A stretch of 64,000 bases of DNA, taken from assembly GCF_001729785.1 (NCBI RefSeq), contig NZ_CP017183.1, forward strand, positions 4,216,001-4,280,000. Reading direction: 5' to 3'. The notes under the pieces were generated by a model. It was not told the DNA's origin, searched no databases, and worked only from the letters and a program-made list of their open reading frames with translations. This document shows, in pieces, positions 29,527 to 38,590 of this stretch (its first letter is position 1; every line of letters begins with the position of its first letter). Source of the DNA: Enterobacter hormaechei subsp. xiangfangensis (GTDB lineage Bacteria; Pseudomonadota; Gammaproteobacteria; Enterobacterales; Enterobacteriaceae). The position numbers and the translations under genes were made by a program.

Positions 29527-30280
29527 TATTCAATTCCTGATGTTCACTGTGCGAGAGCCCGAGTGCGGGCAACAAATCTTTGAAGTGGTCGAACACAACG
29601 TCCGGCTCACTCAGCGTAATGGCTTCACCGTAGTTGTAGCCGTAGGTCAACCCAACCGACGGGCAACCTGCCGCTCTGGCAGCCAGAATATCATTGCGGG
29701 AATCCCCGACAAAGAGCAGCTCCGCAGGTGCTAAGGATAATTTTCCTGCCACCAGCAATAGCGGTTCCGGATGCGGCTTTTTATTCTGTACGTCATCGCC
29801 GCCCACAATTACGGAGAAGTATTTCGCGATATTCAGCGCTTCCAGCAGAGGCGCAACGAACGGTGTCGGCTTGTTAGTCACCAGCCCCAGCGGGATGCCT
29901 TTAGCATGTAGCGCGCTCAGCGTTTCAGCGACATCCGGGAACAGGAAGCTGCCCTCTTCGACGGTCTCTTCGTAGAAACGGTCGAACAGTTTGCGCAGAA
30001 TACGCTGCTGCTCATCCTGGGGAATATCCGCGTGGTCAACACTCGGTTTACCTTGCGCGGAACGCTGAGAGGCACGCTCCTGACGAGCCCAGGTCAGCGC
30101 GCGCTCCATCAGCACGTCTGCACCGTTACCAATCCACGTCACGACGCGCTCTTCGCCTGCAACGGGGAGTTCAAGGGCATACAGCGCCTGATCGACGGCG
30201 CTGGTTAATCCTGGCGCGCTGTCGACCAGCGTGCCGTCGAGGTCAAATGCTACACCCCGAATAGCCTGCAATTTATCCAT
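29519..30280 (-). CDS. gph: Gph, phosphoglycolate phosphatase
   Basis: This 253-residue HAD-superfamily phosphatase hydrolyses 2-phosphoglycolate, a product of DNA 3'-end repair. The nucleophile and acid are Asp13 and Asp15 in [10 protein letters not shown], motif II is LVTNK, and motif III is [12 protein letters not shown]. Its start overlaps rpe by 8 bp and its end overlaps trpS by 8 bp, which indicates coupled translation. Confidence 0.96.
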   Translation of the reverse strand: MDKLQAIRGVAFDLDGTLVDSAPGLTSAVDQALYALELPVAGEERVVTWIGNGADVLMERALTWARQERASQRSAQGKPSVDHADIPQDEQQRILRKLFDRFYEETVEEGSFLFPDVAETLSALHAKGIPLGLVTNKPTPFVAPLLEALNIAKYFSVIVGGDDVQNKKPHPEPLLLVAGKLSLAPAELLFVGDSRNDILAARAAGCPSVGLTYGYNYGEAITLSEPDVVFDHFKDLLPALGLSHSEHQELNND

Positions 30281-30950
30281 GACTTACCTTCGCCAGTTCA
30301 CGGCGCATTTCATCAATGACTTTTTTGTAATCCGGTTGATCGAAGATGGCGGAGCCTGCGACGAACATATCCGCCCCTGCCGCCGCAATCTCACCGATGT
30401 TATTGACCTTCACGCCGCCGTCCACTTCCAGACGAATATCATAGCCAGACTCATCGATACGGCGGCGCACTTCACGCAGTTTGTCGAGGGTCTGAGGGAT
30501 AAATGACTGACCACCAAAGCCCGGGTTGACGGACATCAGCAGGATCACGTCCAGCTTGTCCATCACGTAGTCGAGATAGCTCAGCGGGGTCGCCGGGTTA
30601 AAGACCAGCCCCGCCTTACAGCCGTTCTCTTTGATCAGCTGTAGCGTGCGGTCAACGTGTTCGGAGGCTTCCGGGTGGAAAGTGATGATGCTGGCACCCG
30701 CCGCGGCGAAATCGGGTACGATGCGGTCAACCGGTTTCACCATCAGATGCACGTCAATGGGCGCGGTGATCCCGTAGTTACGCAGCGCTTTAAGCACCAT
30801 CGGACCGATGGTCAGGTTGGGAACGTAGTGGTTATCCATAACGTCGAAATGGACGACATCCGCGCCAGCCGCGAGAGCTTTGGCAGTGTCTTCACCCAGG
30901 CGGGCAAAATCGGCCGACAGAATTGAGGGGGCAATCAAAAACTGTTTCAT
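30273..30950 (-). CDS. rpe: Rpe, ribulose-phosphate 3-epimerase
   Basis: This 225-residue TIM-barrel enzyme interconverts ribulose 5-phosphate and xylulose 5-phosphate in the pentose phosphate pathway. Metal and substrate residues appear in [29 protein letters not shown] (His, Asp), HLMV and LEVDGG. The second of two in-frame ATG codons (30950) was chosen because GGAG lies six bases before it; the first (30956) directly abuts the ribosome binding site. It lies 39 bp after dam. Confidence 0.96.
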   Translation of the reverse strand: MKQFLIAPSILSADFARLGEDTAKALAAGADVVHFDVMDNHYVPNLTIGPMVLKALRNYGITAPIDVHLMVKPVDRIVPDFAAAGASIITFHPEASEHVDRTLQLIKENGCKAGLVFNPATPLSYLDYVMDKLDVILLMSVNPGFGGQSFIPQTLDKLREVRRRIDESGYDIRLEVDGGVKVNNIGEIAAAGADMFVAGSAIFDQPDYKKVIDEMRRELAKVSHG

Positions 30951-30989
30951 CCGCATCTCCTTGAAATGTGTTTACCGGCGGGCAAAGGC

Positions 30990-31802
30990 TCAGGGTCGAT
31001 AAAGCGCCAGAAGTTCGTCCACCTTTTTACGTGTGCCGCCGTTGCTGCTAATGCTACGCCGCACTTTTACCTGAAAATGCTTCGCGGCTTTGTACCATTC
31101 GCGCGTATCAGGCGTGTCGTGATTCGAAATTAACACCGGAATTCTTTTGCTGACCAGCTTTTCCGCCATCTCAGCCAGACGAGCCTGCTCGGCCGGGCTG
31201 AAGCTATTGGTGTGGTAGGCGGTGAAATTTGCCGTGGCAGACAGCGGCGCGTAAGGCGGGTCGCAGTAGACCACCGAGTTTACGCCCGCCAGTTCCATGC
31301 ACTTTTCATATGAGAGACAGTAGAACTCGGCATTCTGCGCTTTTTCAGCAAAGTGATACAGCTCGTCCTGCGGGAAATAGGGACGCTTATAGCGGCCAAA
31401 CGGCACGTTAAACTCGCCACGCAGATTATACCGGCACAGACCGTTGTAGCCATGGCGGTTGAGATAAAGAAACAACAGCGCGCGACGGAACGGATCCTGG
31501 CTTTGATTAAACTCAGCGCGGAACTGATAGTAGACGTCCGGGTTGTTGTTCTCTGGCGTAAACAGCTTCCGTGCCTCTTCCACATACTCATCGGTACGCA
31601 GTTTGACGATGTTATAGAGGCTAATAAGGTCGCTGTTGATATCCGCCAGGATATAACGAGAAAAATCGGTATTCAGGAACACCGATCCAGCACCCACGAA
31701 GGGCTCGATAAGACACTCGCCTTTCGGCAGGTGCTTTTTAATATCGTCGAGCAGGGGGTATTTCCCCCCTGCCCATTTCAGAAAAGCGCGATTTTTTTTC
31801 AT
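30990..31802 (-). CDS. dam: Dam, DNA adenine methyltransferase (GATC)
   Basis: This 270-residue alpha-class N6-adenine methyltransferase modifies GATC and serves mismatch repair, replication timing and gene control. SAM-binding motif I is FVGAGSVFLN (residues 35-44), and catalytic motif IV is DPPY at 181-184. The N-terminal KWAGGKYPLLDDI is also typical. It ends 8 residues earlier than recalled for E. coli Dam (278), losing only the non-conserved tail. Confidence 0.97.
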   Translation of the reverse strand: MKKNRAFLKWAGGKYPLLDDIKKHLPKGECLIEPFVGAGSVFLNTDFSRYILADINSDLISLYNIVKLRTDEYVEEARKLFTPENNNPDVYYQFRAEFNQSQDPFRRALLFLYLNRHGYNGLCRYNLRGEFNVPFGRYKRPYFPQDELYHFAEKAQNAEFYCLSYEKCMELAGVNSVVYCDPPYAPLSATANFTAYHTNSFSPAEQARLAEMAEKLVSKRIPVLISNHDTPDTREWYKAAKHFQVKVRRSISSNGGTRKKVDELLALYRP

Positions 31803-31869
31803 GCTGACTAACTGATTACACCTTCTCCGGCTGTGGAGAAAGCTCCGACAGCATCCTGCGCTTTAAACA

Positions 31870-33159
31870 TTACTTCAGATCGGCCTGCACCTGATGAATC
31901 GGCTTCGCCCACGGGTTTTTCGCCTGCACGTCGGCTGGCAGCGTGGAAACGGCACGTTTTGCTTCATCTTTGGAAGCATAAATACCACTCACCAGCACAT
32001 ACCACGGTTGACCGTTACGGGTCGTCTGATAAACCACGTAGTTTTTCAGATTCGATTTCTTCGCCCAGGCGTTGAGGTTGTCATAGTTAGACGAACTGCT
32101 CAGCTGAAGGGTGTAGTTGCTGGAAGAGGCCGACTGCAAAGAACCCACGTTGCCCGTCGTTTTACCTGGCGAAGCGCCCGTTTTGGCTGCGGGAGCCGCA
32201 GGTGTTGTTGCAGCAGGCGCCGCTGTGGTCGCCGTCGCTTTCGGAGCAGCGGTTGCTGCTGGCGTTGGCGCTTTAACCGGCTGGCTCACCGCAGGTTTTG
32301 TCTGCGCTGGCGCTTTCGTTTCTGGCGCTTTTGCCACGGCCTGTGGTTTCGTCTCACGCTTCGGCTCAATCACAGCCTGCTTACGCTCCTGGCGTGGTGC
32401 AGTCTGCGTCTGGCGCGGTTTGGTTTCCGTTGCCGCCGTCTGCTGCTGGGCATTGCTGCCATGAACTGGCGCAACGGTGGCTGGTTCAGTTGGCAGCGTG
32501 GAGTTCACCACGGCAGCGTTAACCTGTTCCTGATTCTGCGGCTGCATCAGCGCGTTGTTCAGATCGCCCTGAACCTCAACACGCTGCTGGCCTTCAGGCG
32601 TAGCTGGCGCCTGGCCCTGAGTCGGGGTAGAAGAGACAGGCGGCAGAGAGATATCCTGACCGGCGCTGGTGTTGCCTGCGGTCTGCTCTGCGGAAGTGGT
32701 GCCCGGCGCAGGCTGAGCGCCATTCGCCTGGTTGCTCGCATCGTTACCAGACAGGTCGATGCTCTTCTCGGCAGACGCGGTCTGCTCGGTAGAATGGGTA
32801 GAAGGGGCTTTTAGCGCGGAACCAATGCCGACAATCAGCAATACCAGCACCAGAACGCCAAGGCCCATCATGATGTACTGACGGGAGGCCGGTTTTGCCG
32901 CTACCGCTTTTTTACGCTTGCGCGGTCGACGTTCAACAGGCTGTTCATCCATTAACTCTTCTTCGGATTCAAACTCCTCGTCTTCACGCTCATTGCGCGC
33001 GTTGCGGCTACGCGAAGGGCGACGATCGTCTGCATCCAGATCGACATCGTCAAAGTTGATCTGCGGCTCGTTATCACGTTCTGAAGATTGACGAGAACGA
33101 CCAGTACGACGATCGCTGGGATCGGGTTTCAGCTCGTCTTCTGGTTTGAATTCATCCAT
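31870..33159 (-). CDS. damX: DamX, SPOR-domain cell-division protein
   Basis: This 429-residue inner-membrane protein has an acidic/basic cytoplasmic tail (1-94), one transmembrane helix (~95-116), a long periplasmic linker rich in Ala, Thr, Pro and Gln (~117-340), and a C-terminal SPOR domain (~345-425, with [20 protein letters not shown]). SPOR domains bind denuded septal peptidoglycan, and DamX localises to the division ring. It lies between aroB and dam, as in E. coli. Confidence 0.95.
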   Translation of the reverse strand: MDEFKPEDELKPDPSDRRTGRSRQSSERDNEPQINFDDVDLDADDRRPSRSRNARNEREDEEFESEEELMDEQPVERRPRKRKKAVAAKPASRQYIMMGLGVLVLVLLIVGIGSALKAPSTHSTEQTASAEKSIDLSGNDASNQANGAQPAPGTTSAEQTAGNTSAGQDISLPPVSSTPTQGQAPATPEGQQRVEVQGDLNNALMQPQNQEQVNAAVVNSTLPTEPATVAPVHGSNAQQQTAATETKPRQTQTAPRQERKQAVIEPKRETKPQAVAKAPETKAPAQTKPAVSQPVKAPTPAATAAPKATATTAAPAATTPAAPAAKTGASPGKTTGNVGSLQSASSSNYTLQLSSSSNYDNLNAWAKKSNLKNYVVYQTTRNGQPWYVLVSGIYASKDEAKRAVSTLPADVQAKNPWAKPIHQVQADLK

Positions 33160-33251
33160 TTAACACCCCACTCAAAGGCTTCTGCCAACGACTCTGCATT
33201 AACCTGAAGCTAAAACGACCACCTGTTACAGCGGTCTGACCTTTCTAGTTG

Positions 33252-34340
33252 TTACGCTTGCTGACAATCAGCAATAGCGCCAAGTACGACTTCGTGCGGC
33301 ACTCCGCCGCGCACTTCACTTTTCCCTATTGCAAGCGGGAGTACCAGACGCATCTCACCTGCTAATACTTTTTTATCGCGCATCATGTGGGGAAGGTACG
33401 CCTGCGCAGACATTTCCTGCGGACCACTTACCGGCAAGCCAGCACGTTTAAGCAACGCGATGATACGTGCTGTCTCTTCCGGCCTGAACTGCCCCAGACG
33501 TTCAGAGGCACGCGCCGCCATAACCATTCCGGCAGCGACAGCTTCACCGTGAAGCCAGTTACCGTAGCCCATTTCGGCTTCGATCGCATGACCAAACGTA
33601 TGCCCCAGATTCAGTAAAGCACGTAAGCCGGTTTCACGCTCATCTGCGGCAACGACTTCTGCTTTCAGCTCACAACAACGGCGAATACAGTAGGCCATTG
33701 CCTGCCCGTCGAGGCGCAGCAGCGCATCCATATTCTCTTCCAGCCAGGTGAAGAACTCCCCGTCAAGAATAATGCCGTATTTGATCACTTCTGCAAGGCC
33801 GGACGCCAGTTCGCGCGCTGGCAAGGTTTTCAGACAGTCGAGATCCACCACCACCGAGGCAGGCTGGTAGAACGCGCCAATCATATTTTTGCCGAGCGGA
33901 TGGTTAACCGCCGTTTTACCGCCCACAGAAGAATCGACCTGTGAGAGCAACGTGGTTGGAATTTGAATAAAGCGCACGCCGCGCTGGTAGCTGGCGGCTG
34001 CAAAACCGGTCAGATCGCCCACAACGCCGCCGCCCAGGGCAAGCAGTGTTGTATCACGACCGTGCGGTTTTTGCAGAAGTGCGGTAAAGACGGTATCCAG
34101 TACCGTCAGGCTTTTGTACTGCTCGCCATCGGGCAGAATCACACTGTCGACCTTCACGCCCGCCTGCTCAAGCAGGTGACGTACACGGTCGAGATAAAGC
34201 GGAGCCAGCGTCTCGTTGGTGACCAGCATCGCCTGATCACCCGCTTTCAGTGGTAAGAAGGAAGCTGGGTCGTTAAACAAACCAGCCGCGATGGTGATAG
34301 GGTAACTACGTTCCCCTAGAGTAACTGTAATCCTCTCCAT
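33252..34340 (-). CDS. aroB: AroB, 3-dehydroquinate synthase
   Basis: This 362-residue NAD- and zinc-dependent enzyme converts DAHP to 3-dehydroquinate, the second step of the shikimate pathway. The glycine-rich [16 protein letters not shown] binds NAD, while Glu/His residues in [24 protein letters not shown] and [11 protein letters not shown] bind zinc. It lies 57 bp downstream of aroK on the same strand, so two consecutive-pathway genes share a message. Confidence 0.97.
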   Translation of the reverse strand: MERITVTLGERSYPITIAAGLFNDPASFLPLKAGDQAMLVTNETLAPLYLDRVRHLLEQAGVKVDSVILPDGEQYKSLTVLDTVFTALLQKPHGRDTTLLALGGGVVGDLTGFAAASYQRGVRFIQIPTTLLSQVDSSVGGKTAVNHPLGKNMIGAFYQPASVVVDLDCLKTLPARELASGLAEVIKYGIILDGEFFTWLEENMDALLRLDGQAMAYCIRRCCELKAEVVAADERETGLRALLNLGHTFGHAIEAEMGYGNWLHGEAVAAGMVMAARASERLGQFRPEETARIIALLKRAGLPVSGPQEMSAQAYLPHMMRDKKVLAGEMRLVLPLAIGKSEVRGGVPHEVVLGAIADCQQA

Positions 34341-34397
34341 GACGCGACATCCACCTTAAATGCTTTTACCCGCAGGCGAGTGTATATAAAGCCAGAA

Positions 34398-34919
34398 TCA
34401 GTTGCTTTCCAGCATATGAATAATCTGGTTTGCAACCACTTTAGCGCTTTGATCGTCAGTACGAATGGTCACATCAGCAATCTCTTCGTACAGAGGATTG
34501 CGTTCATCGGCCAAAGCTTCCAGAACTTCACGTGGCGGTGTTTCAACCTGCAACAACGGGCGCTTTTTATCACGCTGCGTGCGTGCCAGCTGTTTTTCGA
34601 TGGTCGTCTCAAGATAGACCACTACGCCACGGGCGGAGAGACGGTTGCGGGTTTCGCGAGATTTTACAGAGCCGCCGCCAGTTGCCAGCACAATGCCCTG
34701 TTTTTCCGTGAGTTCGTTGATCACTTTTTCTTCTCGGTCACGGAAACCTTCTTCGCCTTCTACGTCGAAGACCCAGCCCACATCCGCTCCGGTTCGTTTC
34801 TCAATCTCTTGATCAGAATCGTAAAATTCCATATTGAGTTGTTGAGCTAACTGACGCCCAATAGTGCTTTTGCCGGCACCCATAGGCCCAACCAGAAAGA
34901 TATTGCGTTTCTCTGCCAT
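34398..34919 (-). CDS. aroK: AroK, shikimate kinase I
   Basis: This 173-residue P-loop kinase phosphorylates shikimate. Walker A is GPMGAGKST (near residues 11-19), substrate residues are in [12 protein letters not shown], and the glycine-rich ATGGGSV and the lid RDKKRPLL are present. The start [10 protein letters not shown] at 34919 gives the E. coli length; the frame is open 18 codons further upstream without support. The 286-bp gap to hofQ upstream contains no convincing gene and should hold the aroKB promoter. Confidence 0.96.
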   Translation of the reverse strand: MAEKRNIFLVGPMGAGKSTIGRQLAQQLNMEFYDSDQEIEKRTGADVGWVFDVEGEEGFRDREEKVINELTEKQGIVLATGGGSVKSRETRNRLSARGVVVYLETTIEKQLARTQRDKKRPLLQVETPPREVLEALADERNPLYEEIADVTIRTDDQSAKVVANQIIHMLESN

Positions 34920-35205
34920 TTTTTCGGTACTACTAAGACTATTCGTTAATGGTAATCCCCGCTGCGCAGACACCCGGCGTAGCAGGACATGAACTGAAAC
35001 CTCATTTGCAATAGAGCGAGAGTCAGACGAAAAATTATCTCAATACTCCGGCTTGTTTGGCAACTGATTAAATCACCGTTCCCGGCGCATAAGGAAATAA
35101 GACGTAAGTCCAACTCAAATCGGTACTCCTTGTATGCTAATTCATGCCCCACGTCAAACATCTGCAACAAACTGAATGCAAAATCATTGCGGGGATCGTT
35201 ACCCA

Positions 35206-36444
35206 TTACTGAATACTGACCAGACGTGGCGTGATAAACACCACTAACTCGCGCCGTTCGTTATCTTTTCCGTCATGGCGGAACAGCTGACCCAGCCACG
35301 GAATGTTGCCCAGCACGGGCACGCTGTCGCGTCCGGTTTTATTCTTTTGCGAAAAGATCCCGCCCAGCGCGAGCGTTTCCCCACTTTTTACCTCAACCTG
35401 CGTTTCGATCTCCTGCTTATCGATCGCCAGCGTTTCGCCGTCTGCCTGTTGCAGCACCTGGCCGGGCATATTTTCACTGATATGCAATTTCAGGCGCACA
35501 CGACCACCCGGCAGAACCACCGGCGTGACCTCCATGCCTAATACCGCTTCTTTAAATTCAACGGATGTCGCCCCGCTCTCGCCGCTGGAAACCTGATACG
35601 GAATTTCGCTGCCCTGCTTGATGCTGGCCGGCTGCATGTGCGATGCCAGCAGCCGCGGGCTGGCGATGATATCCACCTGCTGCTTTTGCTCAAGCGCCGA
35701 CAACTCAAGATCCAGCATCCTGCCGTTGATGCGCCCGATGTTAAACCCTGCGTGGGTGGTCGCACTGGCCACCGACAGGTCCGCACCCAGCGTCGTGACC
35801 TGACCCACTTTACTGGCCTCCGTTGCGTCAGCGAGGTTCCATTTCACCCCCAGTTCACGCAGGCTTTTTTCACTGATGGTCACAATCTGCGCCGCCAGTT
35901 CCACCTGCTCGACGGGCAGATCCATCTGCACAGCCCAGCGCTGGAGCATATCCACCACCGTCTGGTTATCCCTGACCAGGAAACGGTTGGTGCGCTTGTC
36001 GACGGAGAGACTGCCTTTCGGGCTTAAGAGCTTTTCCGCCGCTTTTTGCAATTCGCCCGCATCCGCATAAGCAAACGGAATGCTGTGAGAGTGCAGCGGG
36101 GCGTCGAGCAGACGCTGGGCCCGCTCCTGCTCTTTACGCGTCTGTTGCTCCCGTTGCCAGGCCGCCGTATGCACATAAAAAATGCCGCCCTCTTCCCGCA
36201 ATACCAGCCCGGCGCTGTTCACTACCGTCTGAAGCGCCTGCCTCCAGGGCACCCGCGTTAAATTCAGCGAAAGCGAACCGCTGACATCCGGCGACACCAC
36301 CAGATTGCGATCCTCCTGCGCTACCAGCGCCTGTAATATTTGCACCACCGGGACATCATCCACCAGCAGGGTGACCGGTTTTGGCGTCGCGGCCCACAGG
36401 GGCTGGCTGAGTACCGCCAGTAACAGCCCTATCCTTATCTTCAC
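35206..36444 (-). CDS. hofQ: HofQ, secretin-family outer-membrane pore (DNA-uptake/pilus type)
   Basis: This 412-residue secretin-like protein is related to competence secretin ComE/PilQ. An N-terminal signal peptide (KIRIGLLLAVLSQPLWA) precedes a secretin N0/N1 region (VTLLVDDVPVVQILQALV) and a C-terminal secretin barrel domain with GSEIPYQVSSG and ETLALGGIF. A GTG start at 36444 gives the E. coli length; the frame is open further into hofP. In E. coli the hof genes allow use of DNA as nutrient. Its 5' part overlaps hofP by 89 bp. Confidence 0.9.
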   Translation of the reverse strand: MKIRIGLLLAVLSQPLWAATPKPVTLLVDDVPVVQILQALVAQEDRNLVVSPDVSGSLSLNLTRVPWRQALQTVVNSAGLVLREEGGIFYVHTAAWQREQQTRKEQERAQRLLDAPLHSHSIPFAYADAGELQKAAEKLLSPKGSLSVDKRTNRFLVRDNQTVVDMLQRWAVQMDLPVEQVELAAQIVTISEKSLRELGVKWNLADATEASKVGQVTTLGADLSVASATTHAGFNIGRINGRMLDLELSALEQKQQVDIIASPRLLASHMQPASIKQGSEIPYQVSSGESGATSVEFKEAVLGMEVTPVVLPGGRVRLKLHISENMPGQVLQQADGETLAIDKQEIETQVEVKSGETLALGGIFSQKNKTGRDSVPVLGNIPWLGQLFRHDGKDNERRELVVFITPRLVSIQ

Positions 36445-36760
36445 TTTTTTTCGTTCCTTCTCGTTGCCATGTCCATCGCTTCGGCTCGCACATATCGCCG
36501 ACATCAACGGTCAGTTGTTGTCTATCTATCGCGCTCACCCGCCAGCCTGTCGGTAACCGCATCTGCGTTTTTACCCGGTGCCAGCGTTTCTGCCCGTCCT
36601 GCATAAGGCCGATATCCCTGCTGCCGCTGACTATCCCCTGATACCGCCACTGGCTGAGCTGCCCGGCTGCGCAACGCTCTTCCGGCACAGAGAAGGGATC
36701 CCGCATCCCGGTCAGGAAAAGCGGAGAAAGCAGGATGACTAAACGGGCTTTACTGCGCAT
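36356..36760 (-). CDS. hofP: HofP, small pilus-assembly-like protein
   Basis: This 134-residue protein has an N-terminal hydrophobic segment (RLVILLSPLFLTG) and the conserved MRDPFSVPEERC...LSQWRYQGIV region, like PilP/HofP. It is probably an exported partner linking inner-membrane HofN/O to the secretin HofQ. The start at 36760 (MRSKARLVILL) is chosen over an upstream in-frame ATG because it begins the signal segment and gives the E. coli length. It overlaps hofO by 11 bp and hofQ by 89 bp. Confidence 0.85.
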   Translation of the reverse strand: MRSKARLVILLSPLFLTGMRDPFSVPEERCAAGQLSQWRYQGIVSGSRDIGLMQDGQKRWHRVKTQMRLPTGWRVSAIDRQQLTVDVGDMCEPKRWTWQREGTKKSEDKDRAVTGGTQPAPVGRDAKTGHPAGG

Positions 36761-37202
36761 GACCGATCTCCAGTTGCAGGCTGAGGCGTAACTGTTTGCC
36801 CTGTGGGATGATGGAAAACGCACTCACCCGCACGTTCTCAAGCGCCAGCCGGGAAAAGAGCGCCGGAACCGCGCCCCATGAGGCATCCAGCGCCAGCTCT
36901 CCCCCACTCTGCTGCGGCTTCCAGTACACCAGCCTTGCGTCCTCACGCTGAAATGCCAGGGGAGAAAAGGGCCGCGAGGGCGTCACTTGCGTAAACACTG
37001 CTTGCCGTCCGGCCTCTGGCCACAGCGAGGCGTTGATTCGCTTCGCACTGATGGCCTGCGCCTGAACATCGGCGTAACGCAGAGCAGCGGGCCTGAGCAG
37101 CAGTCCCCAAATTGCCCACGCAACAAGCCCCGACGCGATCAACCAGCAAAGGACGCGCCGGGAAGGACGTGCATCAGCCCAGCGTTGATACCAGATACCC
37201 AC
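36750..37202 (-). CDS. hofO: HofO, PilO-like inner-membrane protein
   Basis: This 150-residue protein has one N-terminal transmembrane helix (CWLIASGLVAWAIWGLLL, ~residues 19-37) and a small periplasmic domain. This is the layout of PilO-type proteins in type IV pilus and type II secretion alignment complexes. Sequence conservation is low. The call relies on gene order hofM-N-O-P-Q. The last bases overlap the hofP start. Confidence 0.85.
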   Translation of the reverse strand: MGIWYQRWADARPSRRVLCWLIASGLVAWAIWGLLLRPAALRYADVQAQAISAKRINASLWPEAGRQAVFTQVTPSRPFSPLAFQREDARLVYWKPQQSGGELALDASWGAVPALFSRLALENVRVSAFSIIPQGKQLRLSLQLEIGHAQ

Positions 37203-37205
37203 CGG

Positions 37206-37697
37206 CTACCTCCGGCTATGCAGTTTAAAAGAGAACATCCATCGCCCCAGGCTATCCTGTTGCAGTTCGCCTGCCGGTCCGGGGTTAAATCCCGTCACCC
37301 TTTTCAGCGCATCGGTCATGGCTGCGAGCGCTGGCAGTGAAGTGGTATAGCCGGTCAGGGTCAGCGAGGGTGGCTGATAACGCAGCGCCGTCAGCCACGC
37401 CTGCCGGGGCATTGCGCTGGCAAGCGATTCCAGCGCGGGTTGCCAGGCCGGATCAGACGGCGGCGAAGGGGTTTTCAGCCCCGCTGACTGCGGCTGACGG
37501 GCTCTCAATACTTTCTGCACCGCCCGAGTCCCCGCCAGTTCGCTCTGCAACGCCTGTAACGCGAGAGACTGCGTCGCCCGCAGACTGAAACCACCCGCCA
37601 GCATCACCAGCAATGAGGCGGCAAACAGCAGCCCCCAGAAACGCAGGCGCTGATTACGTTGCTGCCGACGCCAGGGTAAAAGATTGGGCATGCTCAT
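37206..37697 (-). CDS. hofN: HofN, PilN-like inner-membrane protein
   Basis: This 163-residue protein opens with NLLPWRRQQR, the PilN-type cytoplasmic motif that contacts PilM, then has one transmembrane helix (~20-40) and a periplasmic domain. The ATG at 37697 overlaps the hofM stop (TAATG), so PilM- and PilN-like partners are translated together. hofO begins 3 bp after its stop. Confidence 0.87.
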   Translation of the reverse strand: MSMPNLLPWRRQQRNQRLRFWGLLFAASLLVMLAGGFSLRATQSLALQALQSELAGTRAVQKVLRARQPQSAGLKTPSPPSDPAWQPALESLASAMPRQAWLTALRYQPPSLTLTGYTTSLPALAAMTDALKRVTGFNPGPAGELQQDSLGRWMFSFKLHSRR

Positions 37698-38470
37698 TAC
37701 GGCGCCTCGCTCATGGCCAGCGCCAGGGCGACGGTGTAATCAGCACCGCATTCCGGCAGCGGCGGCTGGCACAGCGTCACCGCTTCCCAGGGATCGCGGG
37801 CAGCATCAAACACGGCGATATCAGAAGAAGAAAGCGCAAGCAGCGCCGCCAGTTCATTCACCGTCGCCGCTTCTGTGGTGTAGCGCCGCCCCCACTGGTG
37901 ACGCATCGCCCATAGCCACTGGTGTTGATCTCTCCAGGCGACGCACCGGGCGGGGGCAACAGCAGAGAGAAGATTAGCCAGCGCGCCGGCATCCGGGGCG
38001 ATTGCTGCCAGACGCAAACGCAGCGCGTTCGCCAGCGTCAACAGGGTATCGACCTCTCTGTTTTGCGCTGCGGTAACCTGAAAAGTGTTGCTGAACGTAT
38101 CCTGCGCGTAGTCAAAGCAGAGCGTATCGGCGGGCATCTCCAGCTCACGCGCTAATGCGGCGCCTACCCAGGTGAGCTGTTCGCTGTCACGCAAGGTAAC
38201 GGATGGACGGGGCAACGCGCGTTGCAGAACGCGCGTTGCCGGAAATGAGAGGAATACCCGATGCGAGTGCGGCAATGTTTTCCGCCAGCCACGTAATGCG
38301 TTAACCAGCTCTTCTGGCTTAAGTATTTTGCCTTCCCCGATAACGCCGTCCGACAGCGGCACCGCCCACCAGCGCCGTAAACGCCATCCGGCCCGCTCTC
38401 TGGTCAGCGCTAACGCAACCACCTTATCCTGTTGAATATGAACACCTGTTTGCCACGTTTTAAAAGCCAT
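37697..38470 (-). CDS. hofM: HofM, PilM-like actin-fold protein
   Basis: This 257-residue cytoplasmic protein resembles PilM/HofM of the actin-like ATPase fold, with the N-terminal VHIQQDKVVALALTRERAGW and ARELEMPADTLCFDY segments. It starts the hofMNOPQ operon and is divergent from mrcA (120 bp between them), exactly as the pilM-mrcA (ponA) arrangement in many gamma-proteobacteria. No pilin or motor gene is in the window, so the operon is an incomplete machine on its own. Confidence 0.88.
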   Translation of the reverse strand: MAFKTWQTGVHIQQDKVVALALTRERAGWRLRRWWAVPLSDGVIGEGKILKPEELVNALRGWRKTLPHSHRVFLSFPATRVLQRALPRPSVTLRDSEQLTWVGAALARELEMPADTLCFDYAQDTFSNTFQVTAAQNREVDTLLTLANALRLRLAAIAPDAGALANLLSAVAPARCVAWRDQHQWLWAMRHQWGRRYTTEAATVNELAALLALSSSDIAVFDAARDPWEAVTLCQPPLPECGADYTVALALAMSEAP

Positions 38471-38590
38471 GCTTCACGATCTCCTTATCGCCCGTCGGAG
38501 TGACGGCTATATCAATGAATCAGGCTTGCCTTTATACTACCGCGCGATTGTTTAGAAACTGCCCAGGCTAAACCAAATGGGAAATCTCCG

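Noticed and set aside
34946..35206. An 86-codon frame in the aroK-hofQ gap
   Set aside because: No recognised family, no good ribosome binding site and it overlaps the expected aroK promoter region; left as promoter-containing gap.
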